The translations under genes were made by a program, and so were the position numbers. Below, piece by piece: positions 12,226 to 29,173 of a DNA stretch of 64,000 nucleotides. The DNA comes from Mycolicibacterium pyrenivorans (lineage in GTDB: Bacteria > Actinomycetota > Actinomycetes > Mycobacteriales > Mycobacteriaceae). Under the pieces are notes generated by a model. It ran no database searches. It was not told the DNA's origin and saw only the letters and a program-made list of their open reading frames with translations. Numbering within the stretch: position 1 is the stretch's first letter; each line of letters starts with the position of its first letter. The stretch is from the NCBI RefSeq assembly GCF_025821625.1, contig NZ_JACKSH010000119.1, positions 1-64,000 on the forward strand. Reading direction: 5' to 3'.

Positions 12226-12278
12226 CTCGCCGATCCCCCTCAGATAATTCGCACCGCCCATCCCGGACCAGCGAAACT

Positions 12279-12815
12279 CTAGTTCACCCGCTCCTGACTG
12301 AGCCGCGCGAGTTGTTCGGTGATCGAGCACAGATCGGGCAGGGTCGCCGAGTTCATCGTCTGGATCGACCATGTGATCACGTCGCCGCCCTTGGCCACAT
12401 AGATGCTGCACGCGGTGTTGTCGGCGGCCTTGAAGCCCTTGTTGCCGTCGATCGACAGCTCGGTCAGCGAGCGCCCGGCCAGTTGTTCGAGCTCCCGCTC
12501 GGTGTCCATGTCGCTGCCGCGGTACCACCACGTCGAGATGCCCATGCCGGCACCGACGCTGCCCAGGCCGGTGTCCTCCTGCCAGAAGCAGCCCGCATCG
12601 CTGACCACCGCCAGCGAGAACAACTCCGACCCGGCCGCCCGGTCGACGTCGGCGTCGGTGATCCCATTGCAGTCCATGCTCTGGAATCCTCCCGCGATTC
12701 CACCAGCGCCAGGTCCAGCGGCGGGTTCATCGGGCCGATCGGAGCGGCCACACCCCGCCAGGACCGCAACCGAAAGGGCGACGCAGACCAGGGCGACGGA
12801 TCTCACGCGTGCCAC
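12279..12815 (-). CDS. DUF3558-type lipoprotein
   Basis: The 178-residue predicted lipoprotein has a hydrophobic leader ending in a lipobox (VAVLAGCGRSD). The body carries paired cysteines (DCNGI, DAGCFW, TACSIY, DLCSI) and tryptophans typical of the DUF3558 family in actinobacteria. GTG 12815 lies one base after the stop of the upstream paralogue, so the two genes are coupled. GTG 12806 is an alternative. Function is unknown. It is presumably anchored to the outer face of the cytoplasmic membrane. Confidence 0.78.
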   Translation of the reverse strand: MARVRSVALVCVALSVAVLAGCGRSDRPDEPAAGPGAGGIAGGFQSMDCNGITDADVDRAAGSELFSLAVVSDAGCFWQEDTGLGSVGAGMGISTWWYRGSDMDTERELEQLAGRSLTELSIDGNKGFKAADNTACSIYVAKGGDVITWSIQTMNSATLPDLCSITEQLARLSQERVN

Positions 12816-12816
12816 G

Positions 12817-13371
12817 TCACATGTCCGATCGCAACGTCGCCGACAGCAGCTTCTCGGCATCGACACAGGGATCGCCGGTGGTCTGGCCGCGGTACTGCAC
12901 CCACCAGCTCAACACGCCGGTGCCCGCCGCGGCGGTGGCCGAGCAGGCAGCGCCGGTGGTGTCGCGACGAGCCGCGAACGCGTCATGGCGTTCCACGACG
13001 ATGTCGGTGACCACCGCCCCACGCACCGTGACCAGGTCGCGCTCGCGCTCCAGGCTGCCGGTGTCGAACCACGAGAACGTGACGTCGATCGTGGTCGCGG
13101 CAGCACCCGAGCGTCGCGACAGGATGTACTGGCACACCGCACCGCTGTACGGCCGCGTCACGTCGTCCGCGCCGAGGGTGGACTGCACCGTGCTGTCGTC
13201 GAGCAATCCGCAGCGATCGTCGACGTAGCCGTAGCTGCGGTCGGGGTCGGGAACGCCGGAATCGGCGCGCTGTGCCGTGCCGCCGACGGTCTGCGCGCAC
13301 GCTGCGACCGTCGCCGTCGCTGTGACGGCCACGATGATGAATCGGCCAGCGCGTCCCCAACTCCGGAGCAT
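12817..13371 (-). CDS. DUF3558-type lipoprotein
   Basis: The 184-residue predicted lipoprotein has leader IIVAVTATATVAAC (lipobox VAAC). The domain shows DDRCGLLDDSTVQ, VCQYIL and GDPCVDAEKLL, the Cys pattern of DUF3558. It is the first gene of a two-gene operon with the shorter paralogue downstream. I recall no equivalent pair at this place in M. tuberculosis, so it is probably a lineage-specific insertion. Function is unknown. Confidence 0.78.
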   Translation of the reverse strand: MLRSWGRAGRFIIVAVTATATVAACAQTVGGTAQRADSGVPDPDRSYGYVDDRCGLLDDSTVQSTLGADDVTRPYSGAVCQYILSRRSGAAATTIDVTFSWFDTGSLERERDLVTVRGAVVTDIVVERHDAFAARRDTTGAACSATAAAGTGVLSWWVQYRGQTTGDPCVDAEKLLSATLRSDM

Positions 13372-13493
13372 CGCCGTTCACGCTACCGAGCGCCCCTGAG
13401 CAAAGCGACTCGTGCGGAAAGGGCGAAGGGTGACGGCGTCCGCGGCCGACGTCGTACGCTTGCGCTGTCCGTGGCGAGGCGAAGGGAATCACC

Positions 13494-13871
13494 GTGACTT
13501 CAAGGGCAGTGCGGCGCGTGCTGGCGACGTGCGCGGTGGGTGTGTCGGCTGCGGTCGTCGCCGTCCCCGCGGTCGCGCACGCCAAGAACGGCGACACCCA
13601 CGTCACCGGTGTCGGCCTGGTTCAGACCATCGACTGCAACGACTCGACTCTGATCGTGGTGGGCACCGGCAATCAGGTCAACGCGCTGGGCACCTGCTGG
13701 GCGGTGACGGTCCAGGGCTCGGGGAGCGTGGTCGTCGCCGACAACGTCATCAACGACATCACGGTGTACGGCTGGGATCAGACGGTGTTCTACAAGAACG
13801 GCGAGCCCATCGTCTGGGATCGCGGCCGCGAATTGGGGATGACAAATCGCGTCAACCGGGTACCCGCTTAG
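13494..13871 (+). CDS. DUF3060 secreted protein
   Basis: The 125-residue protein starts at GTG 13494 with a signal peptide (RRVLATCAVGVSAAVVAVPA, cleavage near AHAKN). The mature part is a short beta-rich repeat region with the DUF3060 signatures VQTIDCNDSTLIVVGTGNQV and VVVADNVINDITVYGWDQTV. It pairs with the next gene and occupies the position I recall for Rv0679c/Rv0680c. Function is unknown. Confidence 0.8.
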   Translation: MTSRAVRRVLATCAVGVSAAVVAVPAVAHAKNGDTHVTGVGLVQTIDCNDSTLIVVGTGNQVNALGTCWAVTVQGSGSVVVADNVINDITVYGWDQTVFYKNGEPIVWDRGRELGMTNRVNRVPA

Positions 13872-13899
13872 TCATCTGCCGTCGACCAAGCGAGGAACG

Positions 13900-14310
13900 A
13901 TGCCTGTGTACCCCCTGCGACTGCTCGGTTGCGCCGCTGTGCTCTCGGCGACCCTCGGGCTGACCGCGTGTGGCTCGAACAGCGAGGACACCTCCGACCC
14001 GTCCGCGACGGCGGGGACCTCGGGCGCCCAGGTCGAGATCGGCAACACGATCAACTACGGCTCATTCGGCACCACCGCCGACATCGACTGCGCCGACGGC
14101 AAGTCCCTCAACGTCGGCGGCTCCAACAACACCCTCACGGTCAAGGGGACGTGCGCCAACGTCAACATCGGCGGCGCCGACAACAAGATCTCGTTCGAGC
14201 GGGTCGACACCGAACTGTCGGTCGTCGGGTTGAACAACACCGTCACCTACCGCGACGGCGACCCGAAGGTCAACGACACCGGCAACAACAACAGCGTCAC
14301 CAAGGGCTAG
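13900..14310 (+). CDS. DUF3060 lipoprotein
   Basis: The 136-residue predicted lipoprotein has leader LRLLGCAAVLSATLGLTAC (lipobox LTAC). A Ser/Thr-rich linker is followed by DUF3060 beta repeats (ADIDCADGKSLNVGGSNNTL, TVKGTCANVNIGGADNKI, LSVVGLNNTVTY). These asparagine/glycine-rich strands resemble a short right-handed beta stack. It follows the preceding DUF3060 gene by 28 bp and its end overlaps the convergent echA5 by 4 bp. Function is unknown. Confidence 0.82.
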   Translation: MPVYPLRLLGCAAVLSATLGLTACGSNSEDTSDPSATAGTSGAQVEIGNTINYGSFGTTADIDCADGKSLNVGGSNNTLTVKGTCANVNIGGADNKISFERVDTELSVVGLNNTVTYRDGDPKVNDTGNNNSVTKG

Positions 14311-15080
14311 GCACGCTCGCCGTGGCGGCCCGCGCCGGCGGCGAAACGGGCCGCGCCCTCCAGCGACTCTGCGGCCACCCGCGACATGCTGCCGAACTCG
14401 AAGTCCATCGCGTCGGCCTCGGGTAGACCCCACTGAGTCAGCACGGAGCGCCGGTCGGCACGCAGGCACTGCTGGGGCAGTGCGGCGAGTTCGGCCGCCA
14501 GTTCCTCCGCACGCCGACGTGACTCGCCGTGGGGAACCACGCGGTTGGCAAGCCCGATCGACAATGCCTCGTCGGCGTCGACGCTGCGGCCGGTCAGGAT
14601 GAGGTCCATCGCGCGGCTGTGGCCGATGAGGCGCGGCAACCGCACGGTGCCGCCGTCGATCAGCGGAACACCCCAGCGGCGGCAGAACACCCCCATGATC
14701 GCGTCCTGCTCGACCACCCGCAGGTCACACCACAGCGCCAGCTCCAATCCCCCGGCGACGGCGTGACCGCTCACGGCGGCGATGACAGGCTTGGACAGGG
14801 TCATCCGGCTGGGGCCCATCGGACCCGGCCCGGTGCGGTGGACGGGGTTGGACTCCGGGGTCCCTAACGCCTTGAGATCGGCTCCGGCGCAGAACGTTCC
14901 GTTGTCACCCCACAGCACCGCGACGGCCGCGGAGGTGTCCCGGTCGAACTCGTCGAACGCGGCATACAGTTCGGCGGCCGCAGGCCCGTTGACGGCGTTG
15001 CGTGCCGCGGGCCGGTTCATGATCACCGTGGTGACCGGACCACTCTTCTCCACTCGAACCCCACCGGGTGCATTGCTCAT
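14307..15080 (-). CDS. echA5: Enoyl-CoA hydratase/isomerase family protein (EchA5-like)
   Basis: The 257-residue crotonase-fold protein probably acts on an acyl-CoA. The oxyanion-hole motif GDNGTFCAGADLKAL and the second glycine region SGHAVAGGLELALWCDLRV are present, followed by the hydratase core (GVPLIDGGTVRLPRLIG). It overlaps the PaaX-type regulator stop by 4 bp (ATGA). The gene order fadE8-echA4-paaX-echA5 matches Rv0672-Rv0675. The exact substrate is unknown. Confidence 0.88.
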   Translation of the reverse strand: MSNAPGGVRVEKSGPVTTVIMNRPAARNAVNGPAAAELYAAFDEFDRDTSAAVAVLWGDNGTFCAGADLKALGTPESNPVHRTGPGPMGPSRMTLSKPVIAAVSGHAVAGGLELALWCDLRVVEQDAIMGVFCRRWGVPLIDGGTVRLPRLIGHSRAMDLILTGRSVDADEALSIGLANRVVPHGESRRRAEELAAELAALPQQCLRADRRSVLTQWGLPEADAMDFEFGSMSRVAAESLEGAARFAAGAGRHGERA

Positions 15081-15799
15081 CTCGCCTCCAACAGGTCGAC
15101 ACCGTCGCGCCGCGCCACCAATTCCGCGGCGAAGTCGTTGTACGCGCCGCGCAACGCCGCCCCGGGCCAGTTCGCGGGCAGGAGCTCGTCGGGCGGCACC
15201 GGATCGGTGATCAGGTGACGCACGATGGCGGCGGCGGCGAGGAATCGGCCGGGAATGTCGGTCGCCGAAGCCATGTCGTCGAGTAGCTGCTCGCCCACCC
15301 GCATCCAGCCGCGCAGATCCCACAGCCGCGCGGCCAGCCCGGCGGAGTCGTCGTCACGCGCCTGCAGCACCCGGACCCGGTCGAGAACATCCGACGTCAG
15401 CTCGACGTCGAGGTTGGCCGGCCGAAGCCACACACCCTCCCGCAGCTCGCTGAATCGCCGTTCCTGCAACGTGTTCCGCAGGGCGGCGCGGGTGCGTGCG
15501 TCACCGCCGATGCTCGTGACGATCAGCGTCGTCCAGGTGCCGTCCCACCGGTGGGCGCGCGGGTTGATGGCGTCGTCCTGTCTGCGTTGGCGGGCGAGCA
15601 ACCGGTCGGACAGCCGGTAGCCGTCGTCGGAACGGACCAGGTCACCCGAGCCGACCATGCGCGTCAGCGCCACCCGGACCGTCGGCTCCTTGAGATCGAA
15701 ATCCGCTGTGAGGCGCAGAAGTTCGCTCGCCGTCGCCCAGGCCGGGTGCGCGCCGAGGAGCACACTGAGCACCACCGAGCGTGCCGTCATCCGCGACAC
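15077..15799 (-). CDS. PaaX-family transcriptional regulator (Rv0674-like)
   Basis: The 240-residue protein has a winged-helix N-terminus (SVVLSVLLGAHPAWATASEL, TVRVALTRMVGSGDLVRSDDGYRLSDRLLARQ) and a PaaX C-terminal domain (HRWDGTWTTLIVTS, LREGVWLRPANLD, LRGWMRVGEQLL). PaaX-type repressors sense acyl-CoA such as phenylacetyl-CoA. Placement between echA4 and echA5, with a 4-bp overlap into echA5, suggests control of this beta-oxidation-like unit. Confidence 0.9.
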   Translation of the reverse strand: MSRMTARSVVLSVLLGAHPAWATASELLRLTADFDLKEPTVRVALTRMVGSGDLVRSDDGYRLSDRLLARQRRQDDAINPRAHRWDGTWTTLIVTSIGGDARTRAALRNTLQERRFSELREGVWLRPANLDVELTSDVLDRVRVLQARDDDSAGLAARLWDLRGWMRVGEQLLDDMASATDIPGRFLAAAAIVRHLITDPVPPDELLPANWPGAALRGAYNDFAAELVARRDGVDLLEAR

Positions 15800-15802
15800 G
15801 GC

Positions 15803-16741
15803 CTATACCCCGGACGTTTGTCGGCCGTGATCGCCGAACGGCTCGTCACGGCGGCGCACCGCATCGCGGAAGCCGCGCTCGCGCGCTTCGGCGACGAACG
15901 CGTGCCCCTCCGGGGTGTGGCGCGCGACGCCGTCGAACACCGTCGAGATCATCGCGCTGTTGGCGACTCCCTGGTTGTACAGCGCGCTGTTCATCGCCAG
16001 CTTGACCATCATGAGCTGGTTGACCGGCATCGCCGCGATCCGGGCGACCAGCCGCTCCGTGCGCTCGTCGAGGTCCTCGGGATCGGGTGCCTCCACCGCG
16101 AGCCCCCACTCGGCGGCCTGCGCGCCGGTGATGCAATCACCGGTCAGCAGAAGGCGTTTGGCGCGTTGGTCACCGAGACGGTGGGCCCACAACCCGGCGG
16201 CGGGAACTCCCCACACCCTGGTGGGCGGGTAACCGATCTTGGCGTCGGACGCGGCGATGACCTGATCGGCGTGAAGCGCGATGTCCGTGCCGCCTGCGAC
16301 GCAGTAGCCGTGGATCTTGACCACGGTCGGCTTGTCGGCATGCATCAGGCTGGCGAACCCGCGGACGAACCGGCTCATCATCTGGTAGTCGATCATCGGG
16401 TCCCACGGCTGGTCGGGCAGATGGTTGACCGCCTGGGTCCGCCCCGACAGCACGGTGTCCCGGTACGGGCTGCCGCCACCGGCCGACGACGAACCCTCGG
16501 CGTAGGCGGACAGGTCGAAGCCCGCGCAGAATCCCGCGCCACGGCCCGACACCAGGATGACGTGGACGTTCGGGTCGAGGTCGGCGCGTTCCACCAACGC
16601 CGACAGCTCCAGCGGGGTGTCGGCGACGATCGCGTTGCCCTTCTCCGGGCGGTTGAACGTGATCCGGGCGACCCGATCGGTGACCTCGTAGGTCATCGTC
16701 TTCAGGTTGTCGAAGTCGACGGGCCTGATCGCGTGAGTCAC
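15803..16741 (-). CDS. echA4: Crotonase/enoyl-CoA hydratase family protein (EchA4-like)
   Basis: The 312-residue crotonase-fold protein has the oxyanion motif SGRGAGFCAGFDLSAYAE, a second motif KIHGYCVAGGTDIALHADQV and the C-terminal helix segment NQLMMVKLAMNSALYNQGV. It is longer than a standard hydratase because of an insertion around residues 80-130. Start is GTG 16741, overlapping the fadE8 stop as GTGA, so the two genes are coupled. The product probably hydrates or isomerises a CoA intermediate made by FadE8. Confidence 0.88.
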   Translation of the reverse strand: MTHAIRPVDFDNLKTMTYEVTDRVARITFNRPEKGNAIVADTPLELSALVERADLDPNVHVILVSGRGAGFCAGFDLSAYAEGSSSAGGGSPYRDTVLSGRTQAVNHLPDQPWDPMIDYQMMSRFVRGFASLMHADKPTVVKIHGYCVAGGTDIALHADQVIAASDAKIGYPPTRVWGVPAAGLWAHRLGDQRAKRLLLTGDCITGAQAAEWGLAVEAPDPEDLDERTERLVARIAAMPVNQLMMVKLAMNSALYNQGVANSAMISTVFDGVARHTPEGHAFVAEARERGFRDAVRRRDEPFGDHGRQTSGV

Positions 16742-18369
16742 GATTTCACCAGGGCGCGCTCGATGATCGGCGCGAGATCCAGGCCGGTCGGCAGCGTGCC
16801 GAACGCGCCGCCCCACTGGCCGCCCAGCCTGCTGGCCAGGAAGGCCTCGGCCACCGCGGGATGACCGTGGCGCACCAGCAGCGAGCCCTGCAGCGCCAGC
16901 GAGATGTCCTCGGCGATCTTGCGGGCGCGGTACTCGATCGTCTCGGACGCTGCCTTCGTCAGTGTCTGACGCAAAGCCCCGACGTGGGTGTCCAGGCGCC
17001 CGTCGTGGCCCGCGGTCTTGTCCAGCTCGTCGAACAGCACCGCGATGCACTCGGGCCGGGTGGCGATGGCGCGCAACGTGTCCAGCGCGCTGACGTTGCC
17101 CGAGCCCTCCCAGATGCCCATCAGCGGCGCCTCCCGGTAGAGCCGCGGCATCCCCGACTCCTCGACGTAACCGTTGCCGCCGAGGCATTCCATCGCTTCG
17201 GCGGCGTGCGGTGTCGCGCGCTTGCACACCCAGTACTTGGCCGCCGCAAGGCCGATCCTCCGCAGCAGCGTCTCGCGGTCGTCGCCGCGGACCGCGTGAT
17301 CGGTGGCGGCGGCCATCCTCATCGCCAGCATCGTCGCGGCCTCGGCCTCGACGGCGAGGTCGGCGAGCACGTTGCGCATCAGGGGCTGGTCGATCAGGTA
17401 ATCGCCGAACGCCTTCCGGTGCTGTGCGTGGTGCACGGCGCGCATCAGACCGTTGCGCATGCTGGTCGCGCTGCCCAGCGTGCAGTCCAGCCGCGTCAGG
17501 TTGACCATCTCGATGATCGTCGCGACCCCGCGGCCCTCCTCGCCGACCAGCCAGGCCACCGCACCGTCGTACTCGACCTCGCTGGACGCGTTCGCGTGGT
17601 TGCCCAGCTTGTCCTTGAGCCGCTGCAGGAACATCCGGTTGCGGGTGCCGTCGGGCAGCACCCGCGGCAGGAAGAAACAACTCAGCCCGCCGGACGTTTG
17701 TGCGAGGACCAGGAAGATGTCGCACATCGGTGCGGAGGTGAACCACTTGTGACCGGTGAGCCGGTAGGTGCCGTCGCCGGTGGGGACGGCACCGGTGGTG
17801 CCGGCACGGACATCCGAGCCGCCCTGCTTCTCGGTCATCGACATCCCGGCCGTGATGCCGGCCTTGGACGCGGGCACGGCGAGTTCGGGGTCATAGGTCC
17901 GGCTCGTCAGCAGCGGCTCGTAGACGGCGGCGAGGTCCGGGTTGTGCCGCAGCGCGGGAACCACGGCGTAGGTCATCGAGATCGGGCAGATGTGGCCGGG
18001 TTCGGGCGTCCACACCGAGGTCTTCGCGGCGCGGACGACGTGTGCCCCCGGCCGGTCGTCCGCCCACGGTGCGGCGTGCAGACCGTGCCTCACCGCGACG
18101 GTCATGAGCTCGTGATAGGCCGGGTCGTACTCGACCTCGTCGACCCGGTGACCGTAGCGGTCATGGGTGTGCAGGATCGGCTGGTTGCGGTCGGCGAGTT
18201 CACCCCATCGCTGGGCCTTGGCGCTGCCCGCCAGCGCACCGAGTTCGGTGACCTCGTCGACGCCCCACCGGCCACCCTCGCGGATCAGGGCCTCGGCCAG
18301 CACCGGCGAGGCGGCCGGGTTGTAGTCCTCCAGCGGGGGCACCTGATTGGTGACGACGTGCGTGTCCAT
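16738..18369 (-). CDS. fadE8: Acyl-CoA dehydrogenase (AidB-like, FadE8)
   Basis: The 543-residue enzyme is of the length I recall for M. tuberculosis FadE8. It has an AidB-like N-terminal extension, then the FAD-binding loop MTEKQGGSDVRAGTT, the WFTSAPMCD strand, and the C-terminal helical region with ECLGGNGYVEESGMPRLYRE, which holds the catalytic and FAD-contacting segment. It should catalyse alpha,beta-dehydrogenation of an acyl-CoA. ATG 18369 begins MDTHVVTNQVPP. It is first in the fadE8-echA4-paaX-echA5 unit. Confidence 0.92.
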   Translation of the reverse strand: MDTHVVTNQVPPLEDYNPAASPVLAEALIREGGRWGVDEVTELGALAGSAKAQRWGELADRNQPILHTHDRYGHRVDEVEYDPAYHELMTVAVRHGLHAAPWADDRPGAHVVRAAKTSVWTPEPGHICPISMTYAVVPALRHNPDLAAVYEPLLTSRTYDPELAVPASKAGITAGMSMTEKQGGSDVRAGTTGAVPTGDGTYRLTGHKWFTSAPMCDIFLVLAQTSGGLSCFFLPRVLPDGTRNRMFLQRLKDKLGNHANASSEVEYDGAVAWLVGEEGRGVATIIEMVNLTRLDCTLGSATSMRNGLMRAVHHAQHRKAFGDYLIDQPLMRNVLADLAVEAEAATMLAMRMAAATDHAVRGDDRETLLRRIGLAAAKYWVCKRATPHAAEAMECLGGNGYVEESGMPRLYREAPLMGIWEGSGNVSALDTLRAIATRPECIAVLFDELDKTAGHDGRLDTHVGALRQTLTKAASETIEYRARKIAEDISLALQGSLLVRHGHPAVAEAFLASRLGGQWGGAFGTLPTGLDLAPIIERALVKS

Positions 18370-18419
18370 GGACCCACTGTTACATTTTTCCAACGACCGC
18401 ACAAGAACCTGTAATACGG

Positions 18420-19517
18420 TCAGGACGCCCCTACCGGCTCCATCAGCTGTGTGTCCCGCAGTCGTCGACGCCGCCGCTCCCACCTCGCGAGCACGGTGAT
18501 CACCACAGCCGCCAGCGCCCACCCCAGCAGGAGGTCGATGACGTAGTGCTCGGCGGTGTACACCAGCGTGAACGCCATGATCAGCGGGTACGCCACCAGC
18601 ACGGGCCGCCACGCGCGATGCACGCGGTGCCACAGGAACACCGCCAGCGCCGCCGACATCCCGGCGTGCAGCGACGGTATCGCCGCGACCAGGTTGACGC
18701 TGGCCTGCCCCTGGTCCAGCAGCGCGCTGGCCGAGTGCAGGTTCAGCTTGCCCCAGCCGCGACCGACGATGCGCTCGATCCAGTCGTTGGCGCCGTCCTG
18801 AGTGGCCTGCATGGCTCCGAGCACGCCGCCGTCGGGTACGCCGCGGGCGGACTTGTACATGCAGCCCGGCCCGGACGGCCCGCCCGCGACGTCGGCGGCC
18901 GTGCACCGCGCGGCGGCCCACGGCGGCGCGGCGGGCAGCAGCGCATAGATCACGAGGGCGACCAGATTCAGGCCGACGAACAAGCGCACGAACGCTTTCC
19001 ACTCGTCGCGGTTGCGCAGCCACAGAATCCCGGCGATCACATACGGCAGGATGAAGAACGACATGTAGACCGAGCTGATCACCACTTCCCACCACGGCGG
19101 ATGCGGCAGCTTGAGCCGTTCCTGCAACCACACCGTGGGCATGGTCCCGAAGAACATCCAGCGGTCCATGTCCGCCTGCCAGTGCCACAGCGTGGGCCGC
19201 CCGACCAGCGTGGCCGCACCCCTGCTCAGGTCGTAGGCGATCAGGATGAGCGCGAACGGCAGCCAGTCGCGGACGACGTAGAAGACGCGGCGGCCCTGGC
19301 CGATGCTGGCGGCGACCAACCCGGTGCAGATGTACACCAGCAGCAGTTCGCGGTTGAACGCGAAGCCGTCGGTGACCGTCCGCCACACCACCACGACCGC
19401 CCAGATCGCCACGGCCGCCCACCGCACGATGCGCAGCCAATTGACGCGACGCTGCGGCAGCGGCGCCTCGTCCTCGACGTGCGTCGCGACGATCGGCGAC
19501 TGGTCAATCGTGGACAC
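18420..19517 (-). CDS. PAP2-superfamily integral membrane phosphatase/transferase
   Basis: The 365-residue protein has about six to eight membrane helices and the PAP2 active-site pieces SLHAGMSAA (catalytic His) and YTAEHYVIDLLLGW (second His and Asp). The extra periplasmic loop (RCTAADVAGG to KSARGV) is like actinobacterial inositol-phosphoceramide-synthase-type PAP2 proteins. GTG 19517 is preferred because GAAAGG lies just upstream. It sits where I recall lpqP in M. tuberculosis. Function in lipid head-group transfer or dephosphorylation is inferred. Confidence 0.85.
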   Translation of the reverse strand: MSTIDQSPIVATHVEDEAPLPQRRVNWLRIVRWAAVAIWAVVVVWRTVTDGFAFNRELLLVYICTGLVAASIGQGRRVFYVVRDWLPFALILIAYDLSRGAATLVGRPTLWHWQADMDRWMFFGTMPTVWLQERLKLPHPPWWEVVISSVYMSFFILPYVIAGILWLRNRDEWKAFVRLFVGLNLVALVIYALLPAAPPWAAARCTAADVAGGPSGPGCMYKSARGVPDGGVLGAMQATQDGANDWIERIVGRGWGKLNLHSASALLDQGQASVNLVAAIPSLHAGMSAALAVFLWHRVHRAWRPVLVAYPLIMAFTLVYTAEHYVIDLLLGWALAAVVITVLARWERRRRRLRDTQLMEPVGAS

Positions 19518-19641
19518 GTGGGCCTTTCGACGCGGACGCAACGGGGGAATCCCGGGCGTAAGCCTAATTAACCGCGGAGCCACCCGCCGTTCAAGCGTCG
19601 TACAGCGACCTGTTCATACCCAAATGTGACCAAACGCGGCC

Positions 19642-20394
19642 TCAGCGAAGATGTTCCCGCAGGAAGGCGATGTCGTCCTTGCGCCCCTCGTCAGCGGTCT
19701 CGCAGATCACCGGCGCTCCTGCCGCCTCGACGACGGCGACCAGCAACTGCGGATCGATCTGGCCGGTGCCGAAGTTGGCGTGGCGGTCTGCACCCGACCC
19801 CGCCGCGTCGCGCGAGTCGTTGCAGTGCACCAGATCGATGCGGCCGGTGATCGCCTTGATCCGCTCGACGGCGTCGACCAGCGCCTCCCCCGCCGCCCAG
19901 GCGTGGCAGGTGTCGAGGCAGAACCCGATTCCCGTGTCGCCGATGTGGTCCCACAACCGGGCGATGGTGTCGAAATGCCGGGCCATCGCGTGATCACCGC
20001 CCGCGGTGTTCTCCAGGTAGACGGGCACGTCGGTGTCGAGGCTCGCCAGTGCCTTGACCCAGCGCTCGAATCCGGCGTCCATGTCGTTGTCGTCGGCGTG
20101 GCCGCCGTGGACGATGACCGCGGTGGCGTCGATCGCCGAGGCCGCGTCACAGGTGTCCTGCAGGATCTTGCGGGACGGAATCCGGACCCGGTTGTTGGCC
20201 GATGCGACGTTGATCAGGTACGGAGCGTGCACGTAGATCGGCGTCGACGACGCCTTGAGCACGTCGGCGTCCTCCCGCGGCGGCGGCTTCTTCCAGCTCT
20301 GCGGATTGCCGAGGAAGAACTGCACCACGTCGGCGCCGTCAGCCTGCGCTGCGGCCAGGGGATCGTCACCGTGGACATGGGAACCAATGAGCAC
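19642..20394 (-). CDS. nfo: Endonuclease IV (AP endonuclease)
   Basis: The 250-residue TIM-barrel AP endonuclease cuts abasic sites in base-excision repair with a trinuclear zinc site. Visible ligand motifs are [59 protein letters not shown] and [11 protein letters not shown] 20394 ([11 protein letters not shown]) matches the length of mycobacterial End (about 252). It neighbours rpoC as in Rv0670, though the downstream ceramidase gene of M. tuberculosis is not here. Confidence 0.95.
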   Translation of the reverse strand: MLIGSHVHGDDPLAAAQADGADVVQFFLGNPQSWKKPPPREDADVLKASSTPIYVHAPYLINVASANNRVRIPSRKILQDTCDAASAIDATAVIVHGGHADDNDMDAGFERWVKALASLDTDVPVYLENTAGGDHAMARHFDTIARLWDHIGDTGIGFCLDTCHAWAAGEALVDAVERIKAITGRIDLVHCNDSRDAAGSGADRHANFGTGQIDPQLLVAVVEAAGAPVICETADEGRKDDIAFLREHLR

Positions 20395-20533
20395 GGCGTC
20401 GAGTCTAGTGACGCGCACCGACGCCGCCGAGTGCCGGGCACCGACAACGCCGACGACTTCAGCCGACCGCTGGGCCCCGACTCGGACTTCACCTCCGTGG
20501 TCAAGCCGTACGAGGAGGCGGCGGGCGTCGTCG

Positions 20534-21301
20534 TCAAGGGCTCCGAGGTCCGCTGAGCCGGGCGGTCACCGCGGACAGCACCGGTTGCGCTTCCGCGAAG
20601 AAGGTCCCGAGATGCGTCCCGCCACCGATGACGTCGACTGTGGCGCCGACCAGCGAGTCGACATCGGCGTGCACGTGCGGCACGATCCAGTCGTCGGCGC
20701 CGACGTAGAAGTGCGCCGGGCACCTGATCGACGCGGGGTCGATGAAGCGGTCGGGCCGCATCGAGCCCTCGACGGCCGCGGCCACCGCAGGCGCATCGTT
20801 GCCGTCCTCGATCATCTGCATGAACGCCGCGTCCGACACGCCGAACACCCGCCACAGGCTCGCCCAGTCACCCGCCCGCAGATGCTCGGCCAGCGGTGCC
20901 AGCATGCGGCCGACCTCCTCCCGGTACGCATGCATGGCGTAGCCGCCGACCACGATGCCGTCGACGCGCTGAGGATGGCGACTCGCCAGCCCACACGCCA
21001 GCCACCCGCCACGCGAGTAACCCCAGACGGTCGCGCGCGCCGCGCCCTCGGCGTCGAGCACCGCGCACAGATCGGCGGTGACACCGTCGACCGTGTAGGA
21101 GTCGGCGTCATGCGGGCGGTCGCTGCCGCCGTGCCCGAGGGGATCGACGTTGATCACGCGCCACCGGTCGGCCAGCGCCTTCACGTAGCCGACATCGGCC
21201 CAGTGCCTCGCCGCCAGCATCGTTCCCGCGACGAGCATCAGCGGAGGACCGTCGCCGTCGACGGTGTAGTGGATGCCGAACCCCCGCGACATCGTCCGCA
21301 T
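20534..21301 (-). CDS. Alpha/beta hydrolase
   Basis: The 255-residue hydrolase has a cap-less alpha/beta fold. The nucleophile elbow WGYSRGGW gives Ser, the acid is near VGADDWIVP and the His is in [10 protein letters not shown]. The oxyanion region [14 protein letters not shown] is unusual in having Ala-Gly-Thr in place of His-Gly. ATG 21301 follows directly after the rpoC terminator, and ATG 21292 is an alternative. The substrate is unknown. Confidence 0.85.
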   Translation of the reverse strand: MRTMSRGFGIHYTVDGDGPPLMLVAGTMLAARHWADVGYVKALADRWRVINVDPLGHGGSDRPHDADSYTVDGVTADLCAVLDAEGAARATVWGYSRGGWLACGLASRHPQRVDGIVVGGYAMHAYREEVGRMLAPLAEHLRAGDWASLWRVFGVSDAAFMQMIEDGNDAPAVAAAVEGSMRPDRFIDPASIRCPAHFYVGADDWIVPHVHADVDSLVGATVDVIGGGTHLGTFFAEAQPVLSAVTARLSGPRSP

Positions 21302-21322
21302 ACCGTCGAGTGTGGCGCACGA

Positions 21323-21351
21323 AAAAACCCCCGCACCGGGCGGGGGTTTTT
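21323..21351 (-). terminator. Rho-independent terminator of rpoBC
   Basis: A perfect 12-bp stem (arms 21323-21334 and 21340-21351), loop ACCGG, has a run of A/T at both ends, so it can work on both strands. It lies 22 bp past the rpoC stop. Confidence 0.9.
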
Positions 21352-21372
21352 CCGTTGTGACTAGTGGTAGTC

Positions 21373-25350
<3,978 letters not shown>

Positions 25351-25369
25351 CTAGAAAAGAAAATCGAAA

Positions 25370-28906
<3,537 letters not shown>

Positions 28907-29007
28907 TCAGGAACCGGATGAGACCGGACCATTTGTCGCTATATCTGCGTCGGTTCGGCTGGCCAATCAGGCCCCGAGACTCTGACGCACGGCACGCGAC
29001 CAAATGA

Positions 29008-29027
29008 CTGAGCCAAAAGGGGCTCAG
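29008..29027 (-). promoter_or_regulatory. Short leader hairpin in rpoB 5' region
   Basis: A perfect 7-bp stem (CTGAGCC/GGCTCAG, arms 29008-29014 and 29021-29027) with loop AAAAGG lies about 70 bases into the predicted rpoB leader. It may be structural or regulatory. No regulator is known. Confidence 0.3.
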
Positions 29028-29095
29028 GCGTAGTCCACGTGTGGCGGGCGGGTTAGAGGCAACGAGTGGGCAGGATGCAGCCAGCGCAACGTCCA

Positions 29096-29124
29096 ACAGT
29101 AGCGCAGGACGGCATATTCCTCAA
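29096..29124 (-). promoter_or_regulatory. Candidate SigA-type promoter of rpoB
   Basis: On the minus strand TTGAGG (29119-29124) and TACTGT (29096-29101) have a 17-bp spacer. It lies about 200 bp upstream of the rpoB start, in an otherwise non-coding 279-bp gap. Confidence 0.55.
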
Positions 29125-29173
29125 CATCCGCAAGCAGAGACGCTCAGGCGCTGGCTGGCGGCCCTGATAACTC

